A stretch of 29,006 nucleotides of DNA. Source: Clostridiales bacterium (lineage in GTDB: Bacteria; Bacillota; Clostridia; Lachnospirales; Lachnospiraceae). Every line of letters begins with the position of its first letter. Within the stretch, counting starts at the first letter, position 1. Both the position numbers and the translations under genes were made by a program. The DNA is taken from the NCBI GenBank assembly GCA_019420405.1, contig JAHZHF010000011.1, positions 1 through 29,006 of the forward strand, given 5' to 3'. Below are positions 1 to 6,876 of the stretch, piece by piece. Under the pieces are notes generated by a model, which was given only the letters and a program-made list of their open reading frames with translations, did no database searches and was not told the DNA's origin.

Positions 1-23
1 CATATAGATATGGAATGAGAGTG

Positions 24-60
24 ACACCTGGAAGAGAGATCTTTCAGGTGTTTTTCTTTT
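24..60 (+). terminator. Rho-independent terminator of a gene left of the window
   Basis: A 12-bp stem (24-35 with 40-51, one G-U pair) closes a GAGA tetraloop and is followed by a T-rich tail (TTTTCTTTT). The orientation shows that a plus-strand gene ends just outside the left edge. Confidence 0.85.
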
Positions 61-88
61 GCACGGAATGGCGTCATCGACCATCATC

Positions 89-134
89 TTGACATTTCTA
101 CATTTGTAGAATATAATTATTCTACAAATGTAGA
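89..134 (+). promoter_or_regulatory. Promoter with twin BlaI-type operators
   Basis: TTGACA (89-94), a 17-base spacer and TATAAT (112-117) form a near-consensus promoter. Two 14-bp dyads flank the -10 box: TCTACATTTGTAGA (97-110, inside the spacer) and TCTACAAATGTAGA (121-134, at the transcription start). They are exact reverse complements of each other and contain the TACA...TGTA core known for BlaI/MecI operators. This layout implies tight autorepression of the downstream repressor-protease pair. Confidence 0.9.
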
Positions 135-160
135 AACGATATGTAGAAGAGAGGTGGGAT

Positions 161-538
161 ATGGTGAAAACGATAAAACGTCTTCCTGAGAGTGAGCTTG
201 AAATCATGCAGATCATCTGGAAAGAAGACACAGCGGTTTCAAGAATAACAATCGAACATGCGCTGCAGGAAGATCATCCGCTGGCGCCGACGACGATATT
301 GACTCTGTTGACACGACTCTGTGAAAAGGGATTCCTTGCGCTTAGGAAAGAAGGGCGGAGTAATCTCTATGAACCGTTGATAACAGAGAGGGAATACCTG
401 GCATGTGAGAGCAGATCTTTTCTGGACAGAATGTTCGGTGGGTCGATTGCCGGATTTGCAACTGCTCTGTGTGACAGCGGTATAAAAAAAGAAGAACTGG
501 AAGAATTAAAGAGCCTGTTTGAGAAAGGAGATCTGTAA
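161..538 (+). CDS. BlaI/MecI/CopY-family transcriptional repressor
   Basis: This 125-residue protein is a typical full-length member of the BlaI/MecI/CopY penicillinase-repressor family. The N-terminal ~75 residues form the winged helix (LPESELEIMQIIW, then an LTRLCEKGFL recognition-helix region), and the rest is the dimerisation arm. The start is ATG after AGAGGTGGG. Family members bind TACA-core dyads as dimers and are inactivated when a partner BlaR1-type membrane metalloprotease signals. The two dyads around the promoter at 89-134 are the obvious targets. The next gene starts directly after the stop codon, so the pair is co-transcribed and probably translationally coupled. The target may be cell-wall or other stress genes elsewhere, since no beta-lactamase is present here. 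Confidence 0.93.
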   Translation: MVKTIKRLPESELEIMQIIWKEDTAVSRITIEHALQEDHPLAPTTILTLLTRLCEKGFLALRKEGRSNLYEPLITEREYLACESRSFLDRMFGGSIAGFATALCDSGIKKEELEELKSLFEKGDL

Positions 539-1999
539 ATGCCGGGGTTTATTGAGGGATATCTTTTACGGATTATCTGGGCGCTGATTATAGGATTCAT
601 GGCTGCGAGTGCCCTCAGCTCTTCCTGGGAGGCAGAGGGCGGAAAGACGAGATCTTTGATGAGGGGCGTAAGCAGCTCCGGAAGAGATACGGTTATCTGG
701 CGGGATCCTCTTATATTTCCGATTGTAGCGGTATTATATCTTGGATTGTGCTTGTTTAGGGGAGTAAAAGAAAGAACGATATTATATATTGCAAATGTTG
801 CTATAGATATGTTTTTATTTATCAGCATCTATTTTACTTTGCTTCTTTTGCTTTTGCCGATTCTTAGAAAAAATTATACGGCACGGACATGCGCAACGTT
901 TTGGCTGATACCGGCTTTTCTGTATTATCGGCCGCGTATGCTGTATTCCTCTTCGCCTCTGCTTCCCCGGGTAATTCTGTATATTCCGGGAAAGCTTTTG
1001 ACTCTCATGATTTGTATATGGCTGGCCGGATTTGTAGTGATATTTGCAGGTCAGGTTATTTCGCATGTACATTTTACGAGGAAGCTAAAGCGGTACTCGG
1101 CTCCGGTGGAGGATAGGATGCTATTAGACAGATGGAATTGGATGCAGGAAGAACGGGGGATTTCCTGGCCGATTGAGTTGAAATACTGTTCTATAATTAC
1201 AACACCGCTTACTGTCGGAATGTGGAAAAAGAATCAAATTACATATCTGCCGGAGAAAAAGTTCAGCGGCGAAGATTCTGAACTGATTTTTTCTCATGAG
1301 CTTCATCATATTCAGCGAAAAGATATGCATACGAAATTTTTCCTTCGGTTTTGCAATGCTTTCGGATGGATTCATCCGTTCGTCTGGTTTGCCGTGAAAA
1401 AGGCGGAGGATGATCTGGAATTGTCCTGCGATGAGGCGGTACTTCGGGATGCAGATTCTGAAAAGAGGAAGAAATATGCAGAACTCCTCCTCTCTGTCGC
1501 AGGAGCTTCCTCAGGCTTTACTACATGTCTTTCCGCTTCTGCCAGAACGCTTCGGTACCGTTTGAAAGCAACTCTGCCCGGCAAGAGTAAACGTCTTGGT
1601 CTTGACCTGCTTTTTTGGGCTGCGTTTATCGGATGCCTGAGCATGGGAAACCTTGCACTGGCAACAGAACGTGGGGGAATTGAAGAGGTAGCCGGGCTTG
1701 ATCTGTCACAGATCGAAGATGCTCAGGTATGGCGTCAGGAGTCGGGAAACGGAACTAAGATAGAAGATATGGCGGGGCTTTCCGGTTACCTGGAAGGTTT
1801 GCAGATAGAGACATTTTTTACAGAATACACAGAAGAATATCAGGATTTCGGGCAGTGGATGACAGGAGATATGGCAGGATCAGAAATTTCTTTTACAATT
1901 TCCGGAGATTACCTGACCGTCTCTGATCCGGAGAAAGGAGAAGAAAGATACCATCTTCGTACACCGGTAGACTGGGAGTATATCGGGACGCTGTACTGA
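539..1999 (+). CDS. BlaR1/MecR1-like M56 membrane metalloprotease
   Basis: This 486-residue protein belongs to the M56 (BlaR1/MecR1) family. Several hydrophobic segments lie in residues 1-175. The zinc-protease motif is HELHH (about residues 253-257), with the downstream acidic segment EDDLELSCDEA (about 290-300) usual for the family. A last membrane segment (about 350-375) leads to a ~110-residue acidic C-terminal domain with no SxxK-type penicillin-binding sensor, unlike true BlaR1, which is about 580-600 residues. The ligand is therefore probably not a beta-lactam, or is sensed another way. The ATG directly abuts the repressor stop codon, and the ribosome site AAAGGAG lies inside the end of the repressor gene. 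The protein presumably relieves repression by triggering cleavage of the upstream repressor. Confidence 0.9.
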   Translation: MPGFIEGYLLRIIWALIIGFMAASALSSSWEAEGGKTRSLMRGVSSSGRDTVIWRDPLIFPIVAVLYLGLCLFRGVKERTILYIANVAIDMFLFISIYFTLLLLLLPILRKNYTARTCATFWLIPAFLYYRPRMLYSSSPLLPRVILYIPGKLLTLMICIWLAGFVVIFAGQVISHVHFTRKLKRYSAPVEDRMLLDRWNWMQEERGISWPIELKYCSIITTPLTVGMWKKNQITYLPEKKFSGEDSELIFSHELHHIQRKDMHTKFFLRFCNAFGWIHPFVWFAVKKAEDDLELSCDEAVLRDADSEKRKKYAELLLSVAGASSGFTTCLSASARTLRYRLKATLPGKSKRLGLDLLFWAAFIGCLSMGNLALATERGGIEEVAGLDLSQIEDAQVWRQESGNGTKIEDMAGLSGYLEGLQIETFFTEYTEEYQDFGQWMTGDMAGSEISFTISGDYLTVSDPEKGEERYHLRTPVDWEYIGTLY

Positions 2000-2047
2000 G
2001 AGTGTAATTATGGTGAGAAAGAAAAGAGCGGCACAATATATCAAATA

Positions 2048-2090
2048 AATGTCAGTGTACAGGGGCACGTATCTTTTGTACACTGACATT
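2048..2090. terminator. Bidirectional terminator between convergent genes
   Basis: A perfect 14-bp stem (2048-2061 with 2077-2090) closes a 15-base loop, with AT-rich flanks on both sides. It lies between the plus-strand BlaR1-like gene and the minus-strand deoC. The T tracts are short, so efficiency is uncertain. Confidence 0.7.
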
Positions 2091-2121
2091 ATTTAATCAG
2101 GCAAAGCAGAAAGAGGCCGTC

Positions 2122-2778
2122 TTACTCCTCCTTCATCAGCTTCACCAGCCTGCTTGTTCCAAGCCTGGAAGCTCCGAGACGGATGAATTCTTCCGCATCA
2201 GCGAACGAACTGATCCCTCCGGAGGCTTTGATCTTCACGCCTTCGCCTACATGCTCCGCAAAGAGCGCAATATCTGCAAATGTAGCTCCGGCGGTGGAAA
2301 ACCCGGTAGATGTTTTGATGTAATCCGCCCCGGCTTTTGTCACCAGTTCGCACATTTTGATCTTCTCCTCATCTGTGAGAAGACATGTCTCGATAATTAC
2401 CTTTAAGATGTGATCGCCGCATGCTTCTTTCAGCGCGCGGATCTCCTGTTCAACAGCATCGTACTGTTTCTCTTTCAGAGCGCCGATGTTGATGACCATA
2501 TCGATCTCGTCAGCTCCGTTTGCGAGCGCGTCTTTTGTTTCATATACTTTGACCTCGGTCGTGTTATATCCGTTCGGGAAGCCGATTACAGTGCAGATAG
2601 CCATTTTGTCTCCGACATAGTCTTTTGCCTGTTTGACGAAAGAGGGCGGGATGCACACTGATGCTGTACCGAAGTGCATCGCGTCATCACAGAGCGTCTT
2701 AATTTTCTCCCATGTTGCCTGCTGGGAGAGGAGAGTGTGGTCTACCATTTTTAATACTTGCTGAAATTCTTTTTCCAT
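2122..2778 (-). CDS. deoC: Deoxyribose-phosphate aldolase
   Basis: DeoC cleaves 2-deoxy-D-ribose 5-phosphate to acetaldehyde and glyceraldehyde 3-phosphate in deoxynucleoside catabolism. The 218-residue protein is a full-length class I aldolase. It has the N-terminal DHTLL motif, the FPNG and EIDMVINIGALK segments, the VIIETCLL strand, and the Schiff-base lysine in YIKTSTGF, followed by the phosphate-binding KASGGI loop. I chose the ATG at 2778 because AAAGGAG sits 5 bases upstream. The longer in-frame start at 2793 overlaps that ribosome site. The gene is divergent from a DeoR-family regulator, and no deoxynucleoside phosphorylase or phosphopentomutase gene is nearby. Its leader carries copy A of a dispersed repeat. 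Confidence 0.97.
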   Translation of the reverse strand: MEKEFQQVLKMVDHTLLSQQATWEKIKTLCDDAMHFGTASVCIPPSFVKQAKDYVGDKMAICTVIGFPNGYNTTEVKVYETKDALANGADEIDMVINIGALKEKQYDAVEQEIRALKEACGDHILKVIIETCLLTDEEKIKMCELVTKAGADYIKTSTGFSTAGATFADIALFAEHVGEGVKIKASGGISSFADAEEFIRLGASRLGTSRLVKLMKEE

Positions 2779-2821
2779 AGTAACTCCTTTCATTTACAAC
2801 ATTGTTTCCGGGTGACAGTGA

Positions 2822-2855
2822 AGCCACAATAAGCATGCAGTACGGTTTTGCGAAT
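2822..2855 (-). repeat. Dispersed repeat, copy A, in the deoC leader
   Basis: Read on the minus strand, these 34 bases match 13652-13685 (plus strand) at 31 positions. Both copies share the 13-base core TGCTTATTGTGGC. The copy lies inside a larger hairpin (CCACAA 2824-2829 with 2863-2868; CAGTAC 2838-2843 with 2857-2862). It is read in the sense direction of deoC, 43 bases before the start codon and after the predicted transcription start. Confidence 0.8.
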
Positions 2856-2905
2856 AGTACTGTTGTGGAAAAACAAAATGTTCATATATAAACATTTTTA
2901 AAGTT

Positions 2906-2934
2906 ATTATATTAACAAAAATGGGCTAAGTCAA
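2906..2934 (-). promoter_or_regulatory. deoC promoter
   Basis: On the minus strand, TTGACT (2929-2934), a 17-base spacer and TATAAT (2906-2911) form a strong sigma-A promoter. Transcription would begin near 2899 and give a leader of about 120 bases containing the repeat hairpin. Confidence 0.8.
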
Positions 2935-3007
2935 TAATAAAACGTTAAATACCGATAAAAATATTAGACAATGTTGATTAATAAACAAAAAGAAGGTTGT
3001 TGTTTTC

Positions 3008-3036
3008 TTGATAAAATCCGTTTTCTTCTATATAAT
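3008..3036 (+). promoter_or_regulatory. Promoter of the DeoR-family regulator
   Basis: TTGATA (3008-3013), a 17-base spacer and TATAAT (3031-3036) lie 38 bases before the start codon. The regulator probably binds in the AT-rich 2870-3060 interval shared with the deoC promoter, but I see no clear operator repeat. Confidence 0.8.
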
Positions 3037-3074
3037 GTTATAATATTACATGTAACAGTTATGGGAGGATATCT

Positions 3075-3839
3075 ATGAATAAAATAGCCGGGCGAATCCG
3101 CAGAATGGAAGAGATTCTGGAAGAACGGAAAACTCTTCCTGTGAAAACGATGGCGGAGCTTCTGGATGTATCGGAAATGACAGTACGGCGGGATCTGTCG
3201 TCTGCAAAGGAAAATACCAGTATCAGAAATATCAGAGGAATGCTTATTTTTGAACCGTCAGGGGGAACCAGGTATTCCGTATCAGACGCCATGGATGCGA
3301 ACAGCAGTGAAAAGATCAGGATCGGCGAGGCTGCCGCGTCTATGGTAAAGGAAAATGACGTGATCATGCTGGATATCGGTTCGACAACGGAGTGTGCTGC
3401 CAGAGCGCTGCGGCAGGATTTGAAGGCGACCGTTATCTGTACCGGATATAATGCGCTTACGCATCTGACACAGAAGAAAAGCCTGAAGATCTTCTGTACC
3501 GGAGGGGAGTATCATTCAGATACCCAGCTTCTGGAATCATCAGAGAGTATTGAGTTTCTGAAACGAATCCGGGCAACAAGGCTGTTCGCTTCCGCGGCGG
3601 GAATCCATAAACAGCTTGGCGTAACCTGTGTGAACAGTTACGAAGCCCCTGTCAAACAGGCGCTGATCGCCTCCAGCGCGGAGCGGATTCTTCTGGTGGA
3701 TTCAAGTAAGTTCGGCTGCGTTCAGAGTTCGTGTTTTACCGATATTACGTGTTATCAGAAAGTGATCACAGATGTGGGAATCCCGCCTGAGTGGGAGGAA
3801 TATCTGGTAGAAAAAGGGGTGGAGGTTATAAAGGTGTAA
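3075..3839 (+). CDS. DeoR-family transcriptional regulator
   Basis: This 254-residue protein is of standard length for the DeoR/GlpR family. The N-terminal winged helix-turn-helix carries the signature TMAELLDVSEMTVRRDL (about residues 25-41). The C-terminal DeoRC sensor domain (about 75-250) has the phosphosugar-binding motifs LDIGSTT and the late VDSSKFG. Such regulators are usually repressors released by a sugar phosphate. GGGAGG precedes the ATG. Its divergence from deoC makes deoxyribose 5-phosphate or a related ester a plausible effector. This is inferred from position only, and it could equally control the binding-protein gene that follows. Confidence 0.92.
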   Translation: MNKIAGRIRRMEEILEERKTLPVKTMAELLDVSEMTVRRDLSSAKENTSIRNIRGMLIFEPSGGTRYSVSDAMDANSSEKIRIGEAAASMVKENDVIMLDIGSTTECAARALRQDLKATVICTGYNALTHLTQKKSLKIFCTGGEYHSDTQLLESSESIEFLKRIRATRLFASAAGIHKQLGVTCVNSYEAPVKQALIASSAERILLVDSSKFGCVQSSCFTDITCYQKVITDVGIPPEWEEYLVEKGVEVIKV

Positions 3840-3885
3840 TAAAATAGCTGAACTCAAAAAAAAAGAGTGTAATCGGTTTTTTCTC

Positions 3886-3914
3886 TTGACAAATCTTTCC
3901 GACAAGTTTACCAT
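3886..3914 (+). promoter_or_regulatory. Probable promoter of the binding-protein gene
   Basis: TTGACA (3886-3891) is followed at 17 bases by a weak -10 candidate (TACCAT, 3909-3914) within an AT-rich run. The exact -10 box is uncertain, because CATAAT at 3912-3917 would need a 20-base spacer. Confidence 0.5.
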
Positions 3915-3945
3915 AATATCACTAGCATTTTAAGGAGGAATTATT

Positions 3946-5124
3946 ATGAAAATGTTGAAGAAGGCTGCAAGCCTTGTTCTTGCATCAGCTATGGTATTCT
4001 CACTGGCTGCATGCGGAAGCGACGGCGGAAGCAGCGAAGGCTCATCCAATTCCGATACATTTAAAATCGGTGGTATCGGACCTACGACAGGAGACAATGC
4101 AATTTACGGTACAGCCGTAAAGAACGGAATCCAGCTGGCAGTTGACGAGATCAATGCAGACGGCGGAATCAACGGAAAACAGATCGAGTATCAGTTCGAG
4201 GACGATGTATCTGATTCTGAGAAATCAGTCAATGCGTACAATACGCTGAAAGACTGGGGAATGCAGATGCTGGTCGGAACGGTTACATCCACACCTTGTG
4301 TTGCGGTAGTTGAGGAGACTCATGCTGACAATATGTTCCAGCTTACACCGTCCGCAACTTCTGTGGAGAGTATCCAGTATGACAATGCGTTCCGTATGTG
4401 CTTCTCAGATCCGGGCCAGGGCTCGGCATCTGCTGATTATATTTCAGAGCACGGAATTGCTCAGAAGATTGCGGTAATCTACAACAGCTCTGACACATAT
4501 TCATCAGGTATCTATCAGTCATTTATGGAAGAGGCTGAGGCAAAAGGACTTGATGTTGTAGCGGCTGAGGCATTTACAGCGGACAGCAAGACAGACTTCT
4601 CTGTGCAGCTTCAGAAGGCAAAGGATGCCGGCGCAGAGCTTGTATTCCTTCCGATCTACTATCAGGAAGCATCTCTGATCCTTGCTCAGGCAGACAAGAT
4701 GGGCTTTGAGACACAGTGGTTCGGATGTGACGGAATGGACGGACTTCTTGCACTGGAAGGCTTTGACACAAGTCTTGCAGAGGGACTGATGTTCCTGACT
4801 CCGTTTACAGCAGACGCTGAGGATGAGGCTACTCAGACGTTTGTACAGAAGTTTGAGGAAGAGTTCGGAGATACACCGAACCAGTTTGCGGCAGATGCTT
4901 ATGACTGCATCTATGTGATCAAGACAGCGGCTGAGAAAGCTGAGATTACGCCGGATATGAGCATTTCAGATATGTGCGATGCGATGAAGACAGCTATGAC
5001 AGAGATCAGCATTGACGGTCTGACCGGAAAGCAGATCACATGGGGCGAAGATGGTGAACCTTCGAAAGAGCCTACGGTAGTTGTAGTAGAAGGCGGAAAA
5101 TATACTATTCTTCAGGCAGAGTAA
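3946..5124 (+). CDS. Branched-chain-amino-acid-type ABC substrate-binding lipoprotein (orphan)
   Basis: This 392-residue lipoprotein belongs to the periplasmic-binding-protein type I (LivJ-like) family. The signal peptide ends in the lipobox LAAC (cysteine at residue 23), followed by a Gly/Ser-rich tether. The mature part begins with FKIGGIGPTTGDNAIYG and continues through the family's EINADGGINGK and LVGTVTSTPC segments, so it is full length. AAGGAGG lies 7 bases upstream of the ATG. Normally livHMGF permease and ATPase genes follow. Here a strong terminator and the convergent bioY follow instead, so the transporter partners must be encoded elsewhere, or the protein serves as a sensor. The ligand cannot be read from the sequence and may be an amino acid, an amide or another small solute. 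Confidence 0.93.
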   Translation: MKMLKKAASLVLASAMVFSLAACGSDGGSSEGSSNSDTFKIGGIGPTTGDNAIYGTAVKNGIQLAVDEINADGGINGKQIEYQFEDDVSDSEKSVNAYNTLKDWGMQMLVGTVTSTPCVAVVEETHADNMFQLTPSATSVESIQYDNAFRMCFSDPGQGSASADYISEHGIAQKIAVIYNSSDTYSSGIYQSFMEEAEAKGLDVVAAEAFTADSKTDFSVQLQKAKDAGAELVFLPIYYQEASLILAQADKMGFETQWFGCDGMDGLLALEGFDTSLAEGLMFLTPFTADAEDEATQTFVQKFEEEFGDTPNQFAADAYDCIYVIKTAAEKAEITPDMSISDMCDAMKTAMTEISIDGLTGKQITWGEDGEPSKEPTVVVVEGGKYTILQAE

Positions 5125-5145
5125 TTGTATAAAAACGATTCGATA

Positions 5146-5195
5146 AACAAAAAGACTCCTGAGTTCCGAAATGGATGCTCAGGAGTCTTTTTGTT
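5146..5195. terminator. Bidirectional terminator
   Basis: A perfect 18-bp stem (5146-5163 with 5178-5195) has A-rich and T-rich outer parts, so it ends in a U tract on either strand. It separates the plus-strand lipoprotein gene from the minus-strand bioY. Confidence 0.93.
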
Positions 5196-5230
5196 ACTTT
5201 TTCCGGATACGAAAGCCCGGGATGCCGGGA

Positions 5231-5806
5231 TTATCCCTGGCTGCGCACTCTCAGCAGGGCGCTTCGCAGTTTCGGACCCGCCAGAGCAGACGCGATGATC
5301 TTCACAGCGTCTCCGGGCAGATATGGGAGAACACCGATGCCAAGTGCTGCGGGAAAGGAAAGATTCATCTGCCATCCCAGCCAGGCGGTTCCGAACAGAT
5401 AACATACGGCCATTCCGAGCATCATTCCGGCAACGGCAGCGATTGCATTTCCCTCAAAGCGTTCCATAAGGAATCCGTGGATCAGGGCGAGAAAGATAAA
5501 TCCAACCAGATATCCGCCCGTAGGTCCGGCCAGTTTTCCCAGCCCGCCGCTGAAAGAGGAAAAAATGGGAAGCCCTGCTGTGCCGAGTGCAAGATAAACA
5601 AGAAGGCTGATGGTTCCATCTTTCAGTCCCAGTATGTATACAGAAAGGAAAATGGCAAGGTTGGTCAGGGTAATGGGAACCGGGCTGAACGGGAGCGGGA
5701 CTGACAGGGGACCTAGGATGCATGTTACTGCCGTCATCAGTCCGATCATGGCGATCTTTTGTGTACGGTTTTTTCCGGATGTTATGGCTGTTGATGATTC
5801 TTTCAT
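5231..5806 (-). CDS. bioY: Biotin ECF transporter S component BioY
   Basis: BioY is the biotin-binding membrane subunit of an energy-coupling-factor transporter. The 191-residue product has about six hydrophobic segments. It shows BioY signatures: the first helix IAMIGLMTAVTCILGPLSVP, the PVPITLTN loop, the GLPIFSSFSGGLGKLAGPTGGYLVGF segment that contributes to the ligand site, and a C-terminal LPYLPGDAVK. I chose the ATG at 5806 because GGAGAG lies 7 bases before it. The upstream in-frame ATGs at 5842 and 5821 fall in or beside a hairpin and lack a ribosome site. No ECF A, A' or T genes are near, so it probably shares the group II module. A BirA-like palindrome overlaps its promoter. Confidence 0.96.
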   Translation of the reverse strand: MKESSTAITSGKNRTQKIAMIGLMTAVTCILGPLSVPLPFSPVPITLTNLAIFLSVYILGLKDGTISLLVYLALGTAGLPIFSSFSGGLGKLAGPTGGYLVGFIFLALIHGFLMERFEGNAIAAVAGMMLGMAVCYLFGTAWLGWQMNLSFPAALGIGVLPYLPGDAVKIIASALAGPKLRSALLRVRSQG

Positions 5807-5823
5807 GAATGTACTCTCCATTC

Positions 5824-5864
5824 CGCCGCCTTTTGGCGGCATTTTTTTGTTTCATAGGAAACTT
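5824..5864 (+). terminator. TTTT-loop hairpin with T run, joined to a 15-base repeat
   Basis: GCCGCC-TTTT-GGCGGC (5825-5840) is followed by ATTTTTTT, a plus-strand intrinsic terminator shape. TTTCATAGGAAACTT (5850-5864) comes next. The same composite, a TTTT-loop GC hairpin, T run and identical 15-mer, recurs at 8666-8709. No plus-strand gene ends here, and on the minus strand the hairpin lies in the bioY leader just ahead of its ribosome site. Confidence 0.65.
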
Positions 5865-5914
5865 CATTCTCTATAAAATAAAGTTTCTGCGTGAATGAAC
5901 CGAATCTATGAACG

Positions 5915-5990
5915 AGTATAAATGATAAAAAACAAACTGTCAACTTGATAAGTAAAATAAGTTGACAATTGCAGTTCACAAAAAAATAAT
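5915..5990. promoter_or_regulatory. Divergent promoters sharing a BirA-like palindrome
   Basis: For bioY (minus strand): TTGACA (5938-5943), 17-base spacer, TATACT (5915-5920). For the divergent gene (plus strand): TTGACA (5962-5967), 17-base spacer, AATAAT (5985-5990). The two -35 boxes are the arms of one palindrome: TGTCAACTT (5938-5946) and AAGTTGACA (5959-5967), 12 bases apart. The arm form TGTCAAC-N16-GTTGACA resembles biotin-repressor (BirA) operators, which is fitting for bioY. A second -10-like TATAAT lies at 6013-6018. Confidence 0.65.
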
Positions 5991-6042
5991 AAAACGGGAA
6001 GAAACTTCGTGGTATAATGTTTGCGAAAACAGGGGGTGCGCT

Positions 6043-6876
6043 ATGTTTGGGTATGTGACGATATGTGAGCCGGAGCTCAAAGTGAAGGATCTGAAAAAGT
6101 ATAAGGGATATTACTGCGGGCTGTGCCGTGAACTCAGGGAAGAGTACGGGTTTATGGGCCAGATGACGCTGACTTATGATATGACGTTTGCGGTAATTCT
6201 GCTCACGTCGCTTTATGAGAGTGAGCAGAAAATGGAGATGCATCGCTGTAAAGTGCATCCGGTGAAGCAGCAGATGATGATCAGGAGCGAGATGACTTCC
6301 TATGCAGCGGCTATGAATGTGCTTCTGGCCTACTATCATATGGAAGATGACTGGAGAGATGAGAAAAAGACGTCCAGTCTGGTGACTATGCGGCTGATCC
6401 GGGGGAAAGCGGAGCGGATTGTTGCGGAGTATCCGCGGCAGAGCCGGGCAATCCGAAAGGCATTAAAGGAACTGGCAGCCTGCGAGAGGGAACAGAGTAC
6501 GGATATAGACCGGGTTTCCGGATGTTTTGGCCGTCTGATGGCAGAGCTGTTCATATACCGGAAGGATGTGTGGGAGAAGCCTCTTCGCAGAATGGGGTTC
6601 TATATGGGGAAGTTCATCTACCTTATGGACGCCTTCGAAGACCTTCCCGAAGATATGGAAAAAGGGCGCTATAACCCGTTGAGAGAGATTTCCGGGGAGG
6701 AAGGTTATGAAGAGAGGATCAAACAGATTCTGTGTATGATGATTGCGGAGAGTACGGCTGAGTTTGAACGGCTTCCATGCCTGATAGATGTGGACATTTT
6801 GCGCAATATATTGTATGATGGAGTCTGGAATCGTTATAATAAGATACAAAGGAAGAAAAGAGAGGAACAAAAATAA
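6043..6876 (+). CDS. DUF5685-like conserved protein
   Basis: This soluble-looking 277-residue protein has the N-terminal pattern of the DUF5685 family of Firmicutes (MFGYVTICEPELKVKDLKKY, then YYCGLCRELREEYG with a CxxC pair). Its function is unknown. Two acidic clusters stand out: EDDWRDEKK (about residues 105-113) and DAFEDLPEDMEKGRYNP (about 195-212). Their spacing and the helical character recall the paired Asp-rich motifs of all-alpha isoprenoid synthases, but that is inference. The start at 6043 follows AGGGGG. The upstream in-frame extension to 5962 crosses the promoter and is not credible. The stop overlaps the start of the J-domain gene by one base (TAATG), so the two are translationally coupled. 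Confidence 0.8.
   Translation: MFGYVTICEPELKVKDLKKYKGYYCGLCRELREEYGFMGQMTLTYDMTFAVILLTSLYESEQKMEMHRCKVHPVKQQMMIRSEMTSYAAAMNVLLAYYHMEDDWRDEKKTSSLVTMRLIRGKAERIVAEYPRQSRAIRKALKELAACEREQSTDIDRVSGCFGRLMAELFIYRKDVWEKPLRRMGFYMGKFIYLMDAFEDLPEDMEKGRYNPLREISGEEGYEERIKQILCMMIAESTAEFERLPCLIDVDILRNILYDGVWNRYNKIQRKKREEQK

Noticed and set aside
5171..5704. Plus-strand reading frame opposite bioY.
   Set aside because: It is antisense of a clear BioY gene and begins inside the terminator hairpin.
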